Source: Rudaea cellulosilytica DSM 22992
GTDB lineage: Bacteria; Pseudomonadota; Gammaproteobacteria; Xanthomonadales; Rhodanobacteraceae
Assembly: GCF_000378125.1 (NCBI RefSeq)
Contig: NZ_KB899241.1
Coordinates: 1 to 64,000, forward strand
Direction: 5' to 3'
Length of the DNA stretch: 64,000 bases
In this document: positions 46,995 through 54,835 of the stretch, piece after piece
Numbering within the stretch: position 1 is the first letter of the stretch
Layout: each line of letters starts with the position of its first letter
Notes under the pieces: model-generated
Told to the model about the DNA's origin: nothing
The model's database searches: none
What the model saw: the letters and a program-made list of their open reading frames with translations, nothing else
Position numbers and translations under genes: made by a program

Positions 46995-47104
46995 CACGCT
47001 GTCCTTGCTCGTCATTCCAGCGCTAGCTGGAATCCAGTTCTGCATCGCCCTTGATTCGCTGGCTGGCGCGTCCCTTCGCTTTTCCGCTCGCATCCCGCGA
47101 GCGG

Positions 47105-47138
47105 GTGACTTTTCTTTGCTTGCCCAAAGAAAAGTCAC
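47105..47138. repeat. 14-bp perfect palindrome of the mosaic
   Basis: GTGACTTTTCTTTG (47105-47118) and CAAAGAAAAGTCAC (47125-47138) form a perfect 14-bp stem with the six-base loop CTTGCC. It is too long to be by chance and is a candidate unit of an interspersed repeat family. Confidence 0.85.
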
Positions 47139-47579
47139 CAAAAGAAATGCACCCCGGATGCCGCGCTCGCAGCTTCGCTGCGGGTTCGCGAGGTCAGGCC
47201 GGGGTTCGTTGGACGCACGTGCCTGATGCGTGCAACGAACTCGCGCGCATCGTGCGCGCGATCCTGCGGACATTTCCGTCCTGCCCTCGCCGCTGCAAAC
47301 GGGGACCCGAAGATCACCAGCCGATCAAGAGCAACGGCGCGCAACACCTTTGCTTTTCCTAGCTTTGCTTCCGCGCGCAGGAGCGCGCTGCTTTGGCTTT
47401 TCTGGGTCCCCATTGCATTGCGGCGGCAGCGGACGATGAGGCCCGCAGGGTGAGCGCGATGGATCGCGCGCATTCCGCTATTGCACACGGACGTGCAACT
47501 AGCGGTACCCGGCCGCTGACGCGAACCCGGCGCGCAGGATGCGCGTCGGGCGCAATGCTCTGGGGCGTGTCTCTTTGCC

Positions 47580-47607
47580 TACTTTCTCTGCACGAGCAGA
47601 GAAAGTA
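47580..47607. repeat. 12-bp perfect palindrome of the mosaic
   Basis: TACTTTCTCTGC and GCAGAGAAAGTA pair perfectly around ACGA. The arm shares a CTTTCTCTGC-like core with the stem at 47105-47138, so the two may mark the ends of one element about 500 bp long. Confidence 0.82.
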
Positions 47608-47697
47608 GGACGCTCGTCCGCAGGACAAGCGGAAGCCCTAGCTCCAAAAGCCGAATAAAACGGCGAGCAAAAGAAAATCAGGCGCGCGAAGCCGCGC

Positions 47698-49146
47698 CTA
47701 CATCTCGCGCAGACATTCACCGAGAATGCGCATCGCCGCCTGCAAGTCGGCGGCAGGCAAGTCGGCATAGCCGAGCAGCAGGCCCGGTCGCGATGGAGAC
47801 TTCAGAAAGTACGGCGCGATCAGGTACAGCCCGAGCCCACGCTCCTTAGCGCGCGCGACGAGCTGGCGCGACTGTGCCGGCTTCAGGCGCGTGAGCCAGG
47901 CGAGCACATGCATGCCGGCGCTCGAATCGGCGACCTCGACTTCATCACCCGCATGCTTACGCAGCGCGGCGAGCAGGGTTGCGCGGCGCGCCTTGAGCGA
48001 CTTCGCCGCCGCGCGCAGATGGCGCTCGAACGCGCCATCGGCCATCAGACGCGCGAGCGCGGCCTGCTCGATCGCGGGGCAGCCGCGATCGGTCAACCAC
48101 TTCGCGCCAATGAAGGCGTCGCGCAGCCCAGGCGGCAGCACGATGTAGCCGAGGCGCAGCGACGGGAACAGCACTTTTGAAAAAGTACCGAAGTATAAAA
48201 CGCGGCCATCGCGGTCGAGCGACTTCAGCGCGGCAAGCGGGCGGGCGTCATAACGGAATTCGCCATCGTAGTCGTCCTCGACGATCCAGCAACCGCTGGC
48301 CGCCGCCCAGGCGAGCAGTTCCATGCGCCGCGCCAGGCTCATGACCGCGCCACTCGGAAACTGGTGCGAAGGGGTAACAAGGACGAGCTTGGGGTGGCCC
48401 TGCGTCGGCAGTTCGGCGCTGACGATGCCATTCTCGTCGACGCGGCAGCCGACGATCTCGGCTCCGCTGGCCTGCATGATCTGGCGCTCGCCCTGATAGT
48501 GCGGGTCCTCGAGCACGACGCTGTCGCCCTCGTCGAGCAGCAGTTCGGCGGCGAGCGTGAACGCCTGCTGCGCTCCGCTGACGATCAGCACGTCTTCCGG
48601 CGCGGCGAGGATGCCGCGCCGGCGCGCGAGGTAGTCGCAGATCTGTTCGCGCAGCGCGAACAGGCCCTGCGGATCGGGATAGTCGGCCTGCGCATGCGCG
48701 GCTGCGTGCGCGAGTTCGCGCCGCCACGCGCTGGCGAGCTGCGGATTGGTCATCGGCATGCCGTACTGCAGGTTGTAGCGCAAGCCGATGTGCTCGCGGC
48801 CCGGAATGCGCTGGTCCCACAGTTCGCGGATGCGCTCGCCGCGCCGCGACAACGGCGCACGCGCGGCGCCGCTGCGTGCCGCGGTTTTGGCCGGCGCCGC
48901 CGTTTGCATCGCCTCGATCGCGGCGACATAGCAACCCGAGCCGACGCGGCCCTCGATGAAGCCTTCCGCGGCGAGCTGCTCGTAGGCGGCGAGCACGGTA
49001 TTGCGCGACAGGTCGAGATCGCGCGCGAGCACGCGCGTTGCGGGCAGGCGCGAGTGCGCCGCGACGCGGCCACCGAGAATGGCCTGCTTCAATCCGCGCG
49101 TGAGTTGGGCGTAGCGCGGGCCTTGTCCGTCGAGTTCGAGATACAT
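47698..49146 (-). CDS. MocR/PdxR-type GntR regulator fused to an aminotransferase domain
   Basis: 482 residues. The N-terminal GntR winged helix (residues 1-75; SRLPATRVLARDLDLSRNTV, YEQLAAEGFIEGRVGSG) binds DNA. A linker leads to a fold-type I aminotransferase domain with PLP lysine near 324 in TFSKVLFPSLRLGY and the Asp in VEDDYDGEFRYD. The family senses PLP or amino-acid aldimines and often controls vitamin B6 or amine genes. Start ATG at 49146. It is divergent from the CMD-led run across 100 bp that hold a candidate operator. Confidence 0.92.
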   Translation of the reverse strand: MYLELDGQGPRYAQLTRGLKQAILGGRVAAHSRLPATRVLARDLDLSRNTVLAAYEQLAAEGFIEGRVGSGCYVAAIEAMQTAAPAKTAARSGAARAPLSRRGERIRELWDQRIPGREHIGLRYNLQYGMPMTNPQLASAWRRELAHAAAHAQADYPDPQGLFALREQICDYLARRRGILAAPEDVLIVSGAQQAFTLAAELLLDEGDSVVLEDPHYQGERQIMQASGAEIVGCRVDENGIVSAELPTQGHPKLVLVTPSHQFPSGAVMSLARRMELLAWAAASGCWIVEDDYDGEFRYDARPLAALKSLDRDGRVLYFGTFSKVLFPSLRLGYIVLPPGLRDAFIGAKWLTDRGCPAIEQAALARLMADGAFERHLRAAAKSLKARRATLLAALRKHAGDEVEVADSSAGMHVLAWLTRLKPAQSRQLVARAKERGLGLYLIAPYFLKSPSRPGLLLGYADLPAADLQAAMRILGECLREM

Positions 49147-49158
49147 GATTGGCTCTAT

Positions 49159-49185
49159 TATCCACGGAAATTGCGGTTCTGGATA
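49159..49185. promoter_or_regulatory. Candidate MocR operator in the divergent promoter
   Basis: TATCCA (49159-49164) and TGGATA (49180-49185) form an inverted repeat with half-site centres 21 bp apart, two helical turns. It lies 13-40 bp upstream of the MocR start and 60-90 bp upstream of the CMD start. MocR regulators generally bind paired sites in this kind of divergent region. Confidence 0.45.
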
Positions 49186-49246
49186 GGGCCATTCACCGAT
49201 CCCACACTCGCGGCAACAAGCTCGCCAGCGCAACCGAGGAGATGTC

Positions 49247-49693
49247 ATGCAAGCACGACTCAATCACCGTCAGGCCTCACCCGGGGCGATGAAGACCTTG
49301 GTCGACATGCGCGAGTATCTTGCCGGCTGCGGCCTGGAACCCCGTCTGCGCCTGCTGATCGAGATTCGTATTTCGCAGATCAACGGCTGTGCATACTGCG
49401 TCGACGCGCACATCCGCGAGGCGCGCACCGCCGGTGAGTCGCAGCAACGCCTGGACTGCCTGTGCGTGTGGCGCGAAGTGAGCTTCTTCGACGCACGCGA
49501 ACGCGCCGCGCTCGCCTGGGCCGAGTCGCTCACCCTGTTGCCGCAATCGCAGGCACCCGACGACGTGTACGCGCAAGTGCGCGAGCAGTTCGACGACAAG
49601 ACCCTCGTCGACCTGACCCTGGCGATCGCCGGCATGAATGCCTGGAATCGCTTCGGTGTCGGCTTCCGCCTGCAACCGCCGTCGCGCGCCTGA
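49247..49693 (+). CDS. Carboxymuconolactone decarboxylase/AhpD-like protein
   Basis: 148 residues, all helical. The AhpD/CMD redox motif is NGCAYCVDAHIREAR with Cys48, Cys51 and His55; Glu39 lies in LLIEIRISQI. Such proteins reduce peroxides or lipoylated partners. It starts 100 bp from the divergent MocR gene and heads a tight plus-strand run of seven genes. Confidence 0.9.
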   Translation: MQARLNHRQASPGAMKTLVDMREYLAGCGLEPRLRLLIEIRISQINGCAYCVDAHIREARTAGESQQRLDCLCVWREVSFFDARERAALAWAESLTLLPQSQAPDDVYAQVREQFDDKTLVDLTLAIAGMNAWNRFGVGFRLQPPSRA

Positions 49694-49713
49694 TCGAAGC
49701 GGACCTTCCTCGA

Positions 49714-50052
49714 ATGTACAGCGCAGCCTTCCTCTTCGAACCCGGCGAATACGACGCGCGTTTTCACGAACTCAATGCGCGCATCGATGCCGCAGCAAAA
49801 GCGACGCCGGGCTATCTCGGCCGTGAATCCTGGCGCTCGCCCGACGGCAGGACGGCGAACGCGACCTACTACTGGGAGTCGCTGGAGGCCTTGAAGAAAT
49901 TTTCCACACATCCGGACCACCTCGCCGCCAAGCGCGAATACGCGAAGTGGTATCGCGGCTATCACATCGTCATCGCGCAGGTGCTGCGCTCGTACGGCGA
50001 CGGCAGGCTCGAACACATCACCCCGAACGAACGCAGCGAACGGAGCAGTTGA
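49714..50052 (+). CDS. Antibiotic-biosynthesis-monooxygenase-like (ABM fold) protein
   Basis: 112 residues of the ferredoxin-like dimeric alpha/beta-barrel type: YSAAFLFEPGEYDARFHELN, GYLGRESWRSPDGRTANATY, YWESLEALKKFSTHPDHLAA, WYRGYHIVIAQVLRSYG. The pattern is that of ABM/heme-degradation-like small proteins. Start: ATG at 49714, 20 bp after the CMD gene. No ligand can be named. Confidence 0.8.
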   Translation: MYSAAFLFEPGEYDARFHELNARIDAAAKATPGYLGRESWRSPDGRTANATYYWESLEALKKFSTHPDHLAAKREYAKWYRGYHIVIAQVLRSYGDGRLEHITPNERSERSS

Positions 50053-50053
50053 A

Positions 50054-50563
50054 ATGGACAGCGCAACCTTGCACGCACTGAGTGCGTTCCCCGAGCGACT
50101 CGAGGAGTTCTACGCCGCCGTGCCCGCGAACCGCGCCGGCTGGACGCCGGAATCCTGGACCGGCATACCGAGCGAATCGTTCAGCGCGATCGGACAGATC
50201 TGCCACGTGCGCGACATCGAGATTGACGGATACCATTATCGCCTGCAGCGCGCGCTGGACGAGCACGAACCCTTTCTCGCCAATATCGACGGCTATCGCC
50301 TCGAACGCGAGCGCGACTACGCGCATGCGAACGCGGCCGATGTCCTCGCCAAATTCCGTGCCGCGCGCACGCAAACCGTGGAGCTGATCCGTGGGCTCGA
50401 CGCGGCCGCGCTCGAGCGCCGCGCGGTATTCGAGGACTACGGCGCGATCAGCGTGCGCGGCCTCGTCCATCTGCTCTGCAGCCACGACCAGCAGCACCTC
50501 GCCGGCTTGCAATGGCTGCTCGGCATGATCGAAGTCGGACGCGGCAAAGGAGAAACGTCATGA
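50054..50563 (+). CDS. DinB-family metal-binding protein
   Basis: 169 residues, a four-helix bundle. Metal-type His residues are in IGQICHVRDIEIDGYHYRL and VHLLCSHDQQHLAGLQWLLG, the DinB/YfiT pattern. The family includes bacillithiol and mycothiol-dependent transferases and damage-inducible proteins. Two-base spacing from the previous gene and ATGA overlap with the next make it part of one transcript. Confidence 0.87.
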   Translation: MDSATLHALSAFPERLEEFYAAVPANRAGWTPESWTGIPSESFSAIGQICHVRDIEIDGYHYRLQRALDEHEPFLANIDGYRLERERDYAHANAADVLAKFRAARTQTVELIRGLDAAALERRAVFEDYGAISVRGLVHLLCSHDQQHLAGLQWLLGMIEVGRGKGETS

Positions 50564-51009
50564 ACTGCCAGTTTCGCCAGGCCACGATCCACGATCTCGA
50601 CGCGGTCACGCCATTGTTCGACGCCTACCGCCGGTTCTATTCGCAGCCAGGCGATCTCGACCGCGCTCGCGGATTCCTGCGCGAGCGATTCGCCCATCAT
50701 GAGTCGGTGATCCTGCTCGCATTCGATGCCGACGGTACGGCACTCGGCTTCACCCAGCTCTATCCGTTGTTCAGTTCGGTGCGCTGCGTGCGTGCCTATC
50801 TGCTCAATGACCTGTTCGTCGCGCCGGCGGCGCGCAAGCACGGCGTCGGCGCGCGACTGCTGACTGCGGCGGCCGAGTTCGCGCGCGCGAACGGCGCCGC
50901 ATCGATGTCGCTGAGCACCGCGACTGACAACGCGGCCGCGCAGCATCTCTACGAAGCGCTCGGCTGGAAGCGCGAAACCGGTTTCCTCGAATATCATCTG
51001 CCGCTGTGA
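50560..51009 (+). CDS. GNAT family N-acetyltransferase
   Basis: 149 residues. The GNAT acetyl-CoA loop is LFVAPAARKHGVGARLLTAA, and the C-terminal motif is NAAAQHLYEALGWKRETGF. Start: ATG at 50560 overlaps the DinB stop. The acceptor is unknown. Its stop overlaps the next GTG start. Confidence 0.9.
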   Translation: MNCQFRQATIHDLDAVTPLFDAYRRFYSQPGDLDRARGFLRERFAHHESVILLAFDADGTALGFTQLYPLFSSVRCVRAYLLNDLFVAPAARKHGVGARLLTAAAEFARANGAASMSLSTATDNAAAQHLYEALGWKRETGFLEYHLPL

Positions 51010-51383
51010 CAAACCCCCGCATGCCACACCCGAACGAAAAGCGCCTGATCGAAGTGCGCGCGTACAAGCTCAAGCCCGGCGCCGACACCGAATTCGACCG
51101 ACTCATCTCCACCGTCGCGCTGCCGATGCTGCACGCCGTGAACATGGACGTCGTCGCCAGCGGGCCGTCGGCGCACGAGGCCGACACCTACTTCCTCATC
51201 CGCGCCTACGCCGACCTCGCCGATCTCAACGCACAGCAGGACGCGTTCTACGGCTCGGACGCGTGGCGTCAGGGGCCGCGCGAAGCCGTGCTCGCATGCA
51301 TCGACCATTTCCTCAACACGGTGCTGTGGCTGTCGCCCGAGGGCGTCGAAGACCTGCGCCGCTCGAATCCCCTAACCATTTGA
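51006..51383 (+). CDS. NIPSNAP-like protein
   Basis: 125 residues with the ferredoxin-like NIPSNAP/ABM fold: LIEVRAYKLKPGADTEFDRL, TYFLIRAYADLADLNAQQDA, FYGSDAWRQGPREAVLACID. Start: GTG at 51006 in a GTGA overlap with the GNAT gene; an ATG lies 15 bases on (MPHPNEK). The function is unknown; the fold resembles that of the ABM-like gene in the same run. Confidence 0.83.
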   Translation: MTNPRMPHPNEKRLIEVRAYKLKPGADTEFDRLISTVALPMLHAVNMDVVASGPSAHEADTYFLIRAYADLADLNAQQDAFYGSDAWRQGPREAVLACIDHFLNTVLWLSPEGVEDLRRSNPLTI

Positions 51384-51399
51384 AGCAGGACGAAACCCA

Positions 51400-51996
51400 A
51401 TGATCTGGCCCCCTTCGATCACGCTGCAGGGCGAGCATGTTGCAGTCGTGCCGCTCGGCGTCGAGCATCACGACGCGCTAGTCGACGTCGTCCGCGACGG
51501 CGAGATGTGGAAGTACTGGTACACGAAAATCCCCTCGCCCGAGGCCATGCAAGCAGATATCGAACGACGCCTCGGCCTACGCGAGCGCGGCAACATGCAG
51601 CCCTTCGTCATCGTCGACAAGGCGAGGAACAAGGTCGTCGGTGCGACCAGTTACATGAATATCGACGCTGACAACCGCCGCGTCGAGATCGGCAGCACCT
51701 GGTACGCGCAGAGCGCACAGCGCACCGGCATCAACACCGAGTGCAAATACCTGATGCTGAGCCACGCCTTCGAACAACTCGACTGCATCGCCGTCGAATT
51801 CCGCACGCATCACCTCAACCGCCAGAGCCGCGCCGCGATCGAACGCCTCGGCGCCAAGCTCGACGGCATCCTGCGCTGCCACTGGCGTCTGGCCAACGGC
51901 GCGCTGCGCGACACCTGCGTGTACAGCATCGTCGCCGCCGAATGGCCGACGGTGAAAGCGCACTTGGAATGGCAGAAGACGAAGCCGCGGGCGTAA
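51400..51996 (+). CDS. RimJ/RimL-type GNAT N-acetyltransferase
   Basis: 198 residues. GNAT features are VVGATSYMNIDADNRRVEIG, STWYAQSAQRTGINTECKYL, and FRTHHLNRQSRAAIERLGAK with GILRCHWRLANGALRDT. This is the larger RimJ-like branch that modifies proteins or small amines. It is 16 bp after the NIPSNAP gene. Confidence 0.9.
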   Translation: MIWPPSITLQGEHVAVVPLGVEHHDALVDVVRDGEMWKYWYTKIPSPEAMQADIERRLGLRERGNMQPFVIVDKARNKVVGATSYMNIDADNRRVEIGSTWYAQSAQRTGINTECKYLMLSHAFEQLDCIAVEFRTHHLNRQSRAAIERLGAKLDGILRCHWRLANGALRDTCVYSIVAAEWPTVKAHLEWQKTKPRA

Positions 51997-52053
51997 TGCG
52001 ACTCGCGCTGATTCGCGCGAAAATGCACTCCTCCACTGCGCGACAAGTGCCAG

Positions 52054-52386
52054 ATGACTCGTGATGCCGGCCTGGAAGAACTGATCGACGGCGAACTCGA
52101 AGGTGTGCGCGGGTTGTCGAACAAGGCGATGTTCGGTGGCTGGGCGTGGCTGCTCAATGGCAATCTGCTCTTCGGCGCGCGCGACGCAGGCTTGCTTGTT
52201 CGCCTCGGCAAGGATCGCGACGATTGGGCGCTGCGTGTGCCGGGCATCGAGCGCGCCATTATGCGTGGACGCGCAATGCAGGGCTGGGTGCGCGTATCGC
52301 CAGAAACTTGCGGCGATGACGCGTTGCGCGGACGACTGGTCCGCGCAGCGCTCGATTTCGTGGGCTCGCTACCGCCGAAACGGTAA
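52054..52386 (+). CDS. TfoX N-terminal-domain protein
   Basis: 110 residues containing only the TfoX/Sxy N-terminal domain: SNKAMFGGWAWLLNGNLLFG, then GLLVRLGKDRDDWAL, AMQGWVRVSPE and the closing helix. The full-length TfoX that controls competence has a second domain, absent here. It is 57 bp after the GNAT gene, so cotranscription is less certain than for the earlier members. Confidence 0.86.
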   Translation: MTRDAGLEELIDGELEGVRGLSNKAMFGGWAWLLNGNLLFGARDAGLLVRLGKDRDDWALRVPGIERAIMRGRAMQGWVRVSPETCGDDALRGRLVRAALDFVGSLPPKR

Positions 52387-52402
52387 CGAGCGCCCGTCGC
52401 GC

Positions 52403-53935
52403 TTACTTGACCTCGACGACCGCCAAGCCTTGTGGCGGCAACGTGATCGTCAGCGTGCCGTCCTTGATCGCGACCGATTCGGGCGCGCGCAGTTCGGCGG
52501 CCTTGCGCAATTCCTTCTGCTGCGCAACTGTGGGGTAGCGCGGCGAACCCATCTTCTCGTAGGCCGGGCGCAAGTCGCCGTGTTCGCGGTCGACGCGCGA
52601 AACCTGCGCGCTGGTCGCCTTCGAGTTTCTCAGCTTGAGCGTCAGCGTGACCGGCGCGCTCTTCGCCTTGTCGGCCTTGTCCGCAGCCTGGTCCAAGCCG
52701 GACGGTGCGTAATTCCACAGCGCGAGCACGAGCGAGCCATCCTTGTTGCGCGTCGCCAGCACCGAGTCGGACTGCAGCGGAATGCGCTCGTCGCCAAGCT
52801 TGTGCAGCAGCTTGAACGCGTTGTACGCGGGCTTGGGTAGGTTGTCCGCGGCGATCAGGCCGAAGCCACCGTAGAACGGCGTCTTGACCACGCCCTGCTC
52901 CTCGAACACATCGGAGAACGACCAGTACGACATCACGTCGACGAGACCGTCGCACTGCGCGATCGTCGATGCCATCCACGGGCCCATGTAGGTCGAGTCT
53001 GTGACCTGCGTCGTGTTGTCGTAGGCCGCGTTGAACTCGCTCCAGATCAGCGGGGTGCCGGGTGCGGACGACTTCTTGATTTCCTCGTGCACCTTCTTCA
53101 CCGCGCGGCAGACCATCTTGTCACGCGGGATTTCCTCGTTCGTGCCGAACACGTTGTCGGCGGTGTCGTTGCCGTAGACATGCGTGGACGCGAAATCGAA
53201 CGGAATGTTCTTTTCCTTGCAATGCTTGATGAACTCGGCGACCCAGGCGGCCTGCGCGGTCGACGGGCCGCCGACGCGCAGGCGCTTGTCCACGCCCTTG
53301 AGCGCGAGCGCGGTGTGGTCGTAAAGAGTCCAGTACGTCTTCTGCGGCGGGAATCCGGCCCAGAAGCCGATGTTCGGTTCGTTCCATACCTCGAACAACC
53401 AGCTCGAAACTTCCTCAATGCCGTAGCGTTCGATCAGGTGCTTGGCGAACGCCTGGATCATCGCGTCCCACCTCGCGTAGTCCTTGGGCTCGGAGATGTT
53501 CGGGTGGTACCAGAACGGATGCCAGAACTCGGCCGCGGCGAGTTTCTTCGGCATGAACGACAGTTCGACGAAGGGCTTCACGCCGTCGGCGAGCAGACCG
53601 TCGTAGATCTGGTCGACGTAGGACCAGTTGTAGACGGCCTTGCCTTGTGCGTCCTCGTCATAGATGCCGACTTCGTCGTGGAAGATATTGTGGAAGCGCA
53701 CGTATTTGAAATCGGTCGCCTGCTTCACCGCGCGGATGTCCTGGCGGTACGAATCGCGCAGCGCGAGGATCGCGCGGCCGGAGCCGAAGCTCTGCTCCCA
53801 GAAATGCGGGAACGCGCGCGCCTTCGCCGTAGCGTCGATCTCGACGGTCTGCGCAAACAACGCCGGCGACGCCGCGGCGAGCGCGAGCGACAACAGGCCG
53901 AGCTTGAGTTTCGATGCACCCGTGGAATTCTTCAT
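52403..53935 (-). CDS. GH39 family glycoside hydrolase (beta-xylosidase-like)
   Basis: 510 residues with a Sec signal (LGLLSLALAAASPALFAQT). The (beta/alpha)8 domain has the acid/base Glu186 in LFEVWNEPNIGFW and the nucleophile Glu300 in TPLIWSEFNAAYD; FEQSFGSGRA-like FWEQSFGSGRAILALRDSY is a GH39 N-terminal marker. A beta-sandwich C-terminal domain follows. It probably hydrolyses xylo-oligosaccharides or a related glycoside in the periplasm. A LacI-type operator lies 86 bp upstream. Confidence 0.9.
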   Translation of the reverse strand: MKNSTGASKLKLGLLSLALAAASPALFAQTVEIDATAKARAFPHFWEQSFGSGRAILALRDSYRQDIRAVKQATDFKYVRFHNIFHDEVGIYDEDAQGKAVYNWSYVDQIYDGLLADGVKPFVELSFMPKKLAAAEFWHPFWYHPNISEPKDYARWDAMIQAFAKHLIERYGIEEVSSWLFEVWNEPNIGFWAGFPPQKTYWTLYDHTALALKGVDKRLRVGGPSTAQAAWVAEFIKHCKEKNIPFDFASTHVYGNDTADNVFGTNEEIPRDKMVCRAVKKVHEEIKKSSAPGTPLIWSEFNAAYDNTTQVTDSTYMGPWMASTIAQCDGLVDVMSYWSFSDVFEEQGVVKTPFYGGFGLIAADNLPKPAYNAFKLLHKLGDERIPLQSDSVLATRNKDGSLVLALWNYAPSGLDQAADKADKAKSAPVTLTLKLRNSKATSAQVSRVDREHGDLRPAYEKMGSPRYPTVAQQKELRKAAELRAPESVAIKDGTLTITLPPQGLAVVEVK

Positions 53936-54020
53936 GGATATCTCCCCGACTATTTTTCTGATTGCATGCTCACTCGGCGGGCGGGCCGGTGATCGCTAGG
54001 GTAGCAGCAAAACGCTGTAA

Positions 54021-54034
54021 TGAAAACGTTTACA
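54021..54034. promoter_or_regulatory. LacI/GalR-type operator upstream of the GH39 gene
   Basis: TGAAAACGTTTACA is a near-perfect palindrome centred on CG, the signature of LacI/GalR family operators. It lies 86-99 bp upstream of the GH39 start on the minus strand and about 50 bp before the plus-strand membrane-protein start. No LacI-type gene is in the window. Confidence 0.7.
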
Positions 54035-54080
54035 TTGGCGTCATAGCGGTATTTTCCCATGTGACCGGATTCCGCTTTTT

Positions 54081-54614
54081 ATGCACGCGACGCGCAGGCG
54101 CGATTCACTGGATAATGCCGCGAAGCTCGACGCCGATCACGACATGCCTGCGAATCCTTCCGCTCCGAACACATCCAATCGCGCCGCACCGCGCGCAATC
54201 GCGATCCTCGTGTCCGCCCTGCTCGGCGGCATGGCCGGAGGCGTCGCCTGGTGTTTTCTCTCGCTGTGGCTGCCGTGGTTCGCGCAATTCTGGATCGTGC
54301 CGATCGCGATCGCGCTCGCCATGTCCACGCGCTGGCAGGGCTATCGCGAAGGCGCGTCGATCGCCTGCACTCTGCTCGCGGTAGTGATCGCCTTCGCCTA
54401 CGCGCAATACCTGTTCGGCGCCGTGCGCATTGCGGACTCGATGGGTTTGCCGCTGCGCGAGGCGCTGTTCAAGGCCGGCTTCGGCCTGACCGCCGATATC
54501 GCCTGGGCAAATTTGCGTACCCCGGATTGGGTCGCACTCGCGCTGGCCGTAGCGGCCGGCGTAGCTGTCGCTCGATTGCGCAGCTCAAGTCGTCGAATCA
54601 GCGGCGACAACTAA
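54081..54614 (+). CDS. Membrane protein of unknown function
   Basis: 177 residues with about four predicted helices (AIAILVSALLGGMAGGVAWC, FAQFWIVPIAIALAMS, ASIACTLLAVVIAFAYAQYL, VALALAVAAGVAVARL). No family is recognised. Start is uncertain: ATG at 54081, or ATG at 54144 after the polar N-terminal stretch; neither has a clear ribosome site. Its 3' end is convergent with the tautomerase gene and overlaps it by 4 bp. Confidence 0.6.
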   Translation: MHATRRRDSLDNAAKLDADHDMPANPSAPNTSNRAAPRAIAILVSALLGGMAGGVAWCFLSLWLPWFAQFWIVPIAIALAMSTRWQGYREGASIACTLLAVVIAFAYAQYLFGAVRIADSMGLPLREALFKAGFGLTADIAWANLRTPDWVALALAVAAGVAVARLRSSSRRISGDN

Positions 54615-54835
54615 CCCGATTTCGGCGCCGAGCCTGGATTCTGCTTGCGGAATTCCTCCGCCGGCAACCCGGCGATGCCCCAGTTCTCCATCGGCACTTC
54701 GTCGATCACGACGATGGTCGTCTTTGGATTCTTGCCGAGCACGCGTTGCAGCAGCTCGGTCGCGCCCTGGATCAGCTCGGCCTTCTGCGCCTCGGTCGCA
54801 CCTTCGCGCGTGATGCGGATATTGACGTAGGGCAT
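54611..54835 (-). CDS. 4-oxalocrotonate tautomerase family protein
   Basis: 74 residues. After Met removal the catalytic N-terminal Pro is exposed (MPYVNIRITREGATEAQKAE), and an Arg lies in the first strand. VVIDEVPMENWGIAGLPAEE matches the family C-terminal half. It is a keto-enol tautomerase of unknown substrate. Its start shares a base with the pntB stop (TGATG), so it is probably translated from the pnt mRNA. Confidence 0.9.
   Translation of the reverse strand: MPYVNIRITREGATEAQKAELIQGATELLQRVLGKNPKTTIVVIDEVPMENWGIAGLPAEEFRKQNPGSAPKSG

Larger units (their letters stand above)
46995..47697. repeat. Non-coding hairpin-rich repeat mosaic
   Basis: This 703-bp stretch between aroB and the MocR gene has no supportable gene. 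It contains three perfect palindromes: ATTCCAG/CTGGAAT at 47014-47033; a 14-bp stem GTGACTTTTCTTTG/CAAAGAAAAGTCAC at 47105-47138; and a 12-bp stem TACTTTCTCTGC/GCAGAGAAAGTA at 47580-47607. The last two have related pyrimidine-rich arms. Base use is unlike the flanking genes. Short open frames within it read through the palindromes and look like the spurious proteins often predicted in such elements. Confidence 0.75.

Noticed and set aside
47051-47362. A possible 103-residue protein in the repeat mosaic
   Set aside because: It reads through the 14-bp palindrome, lacks a ribosome site and has the look of the short proteins often over-predicted in such repeats.
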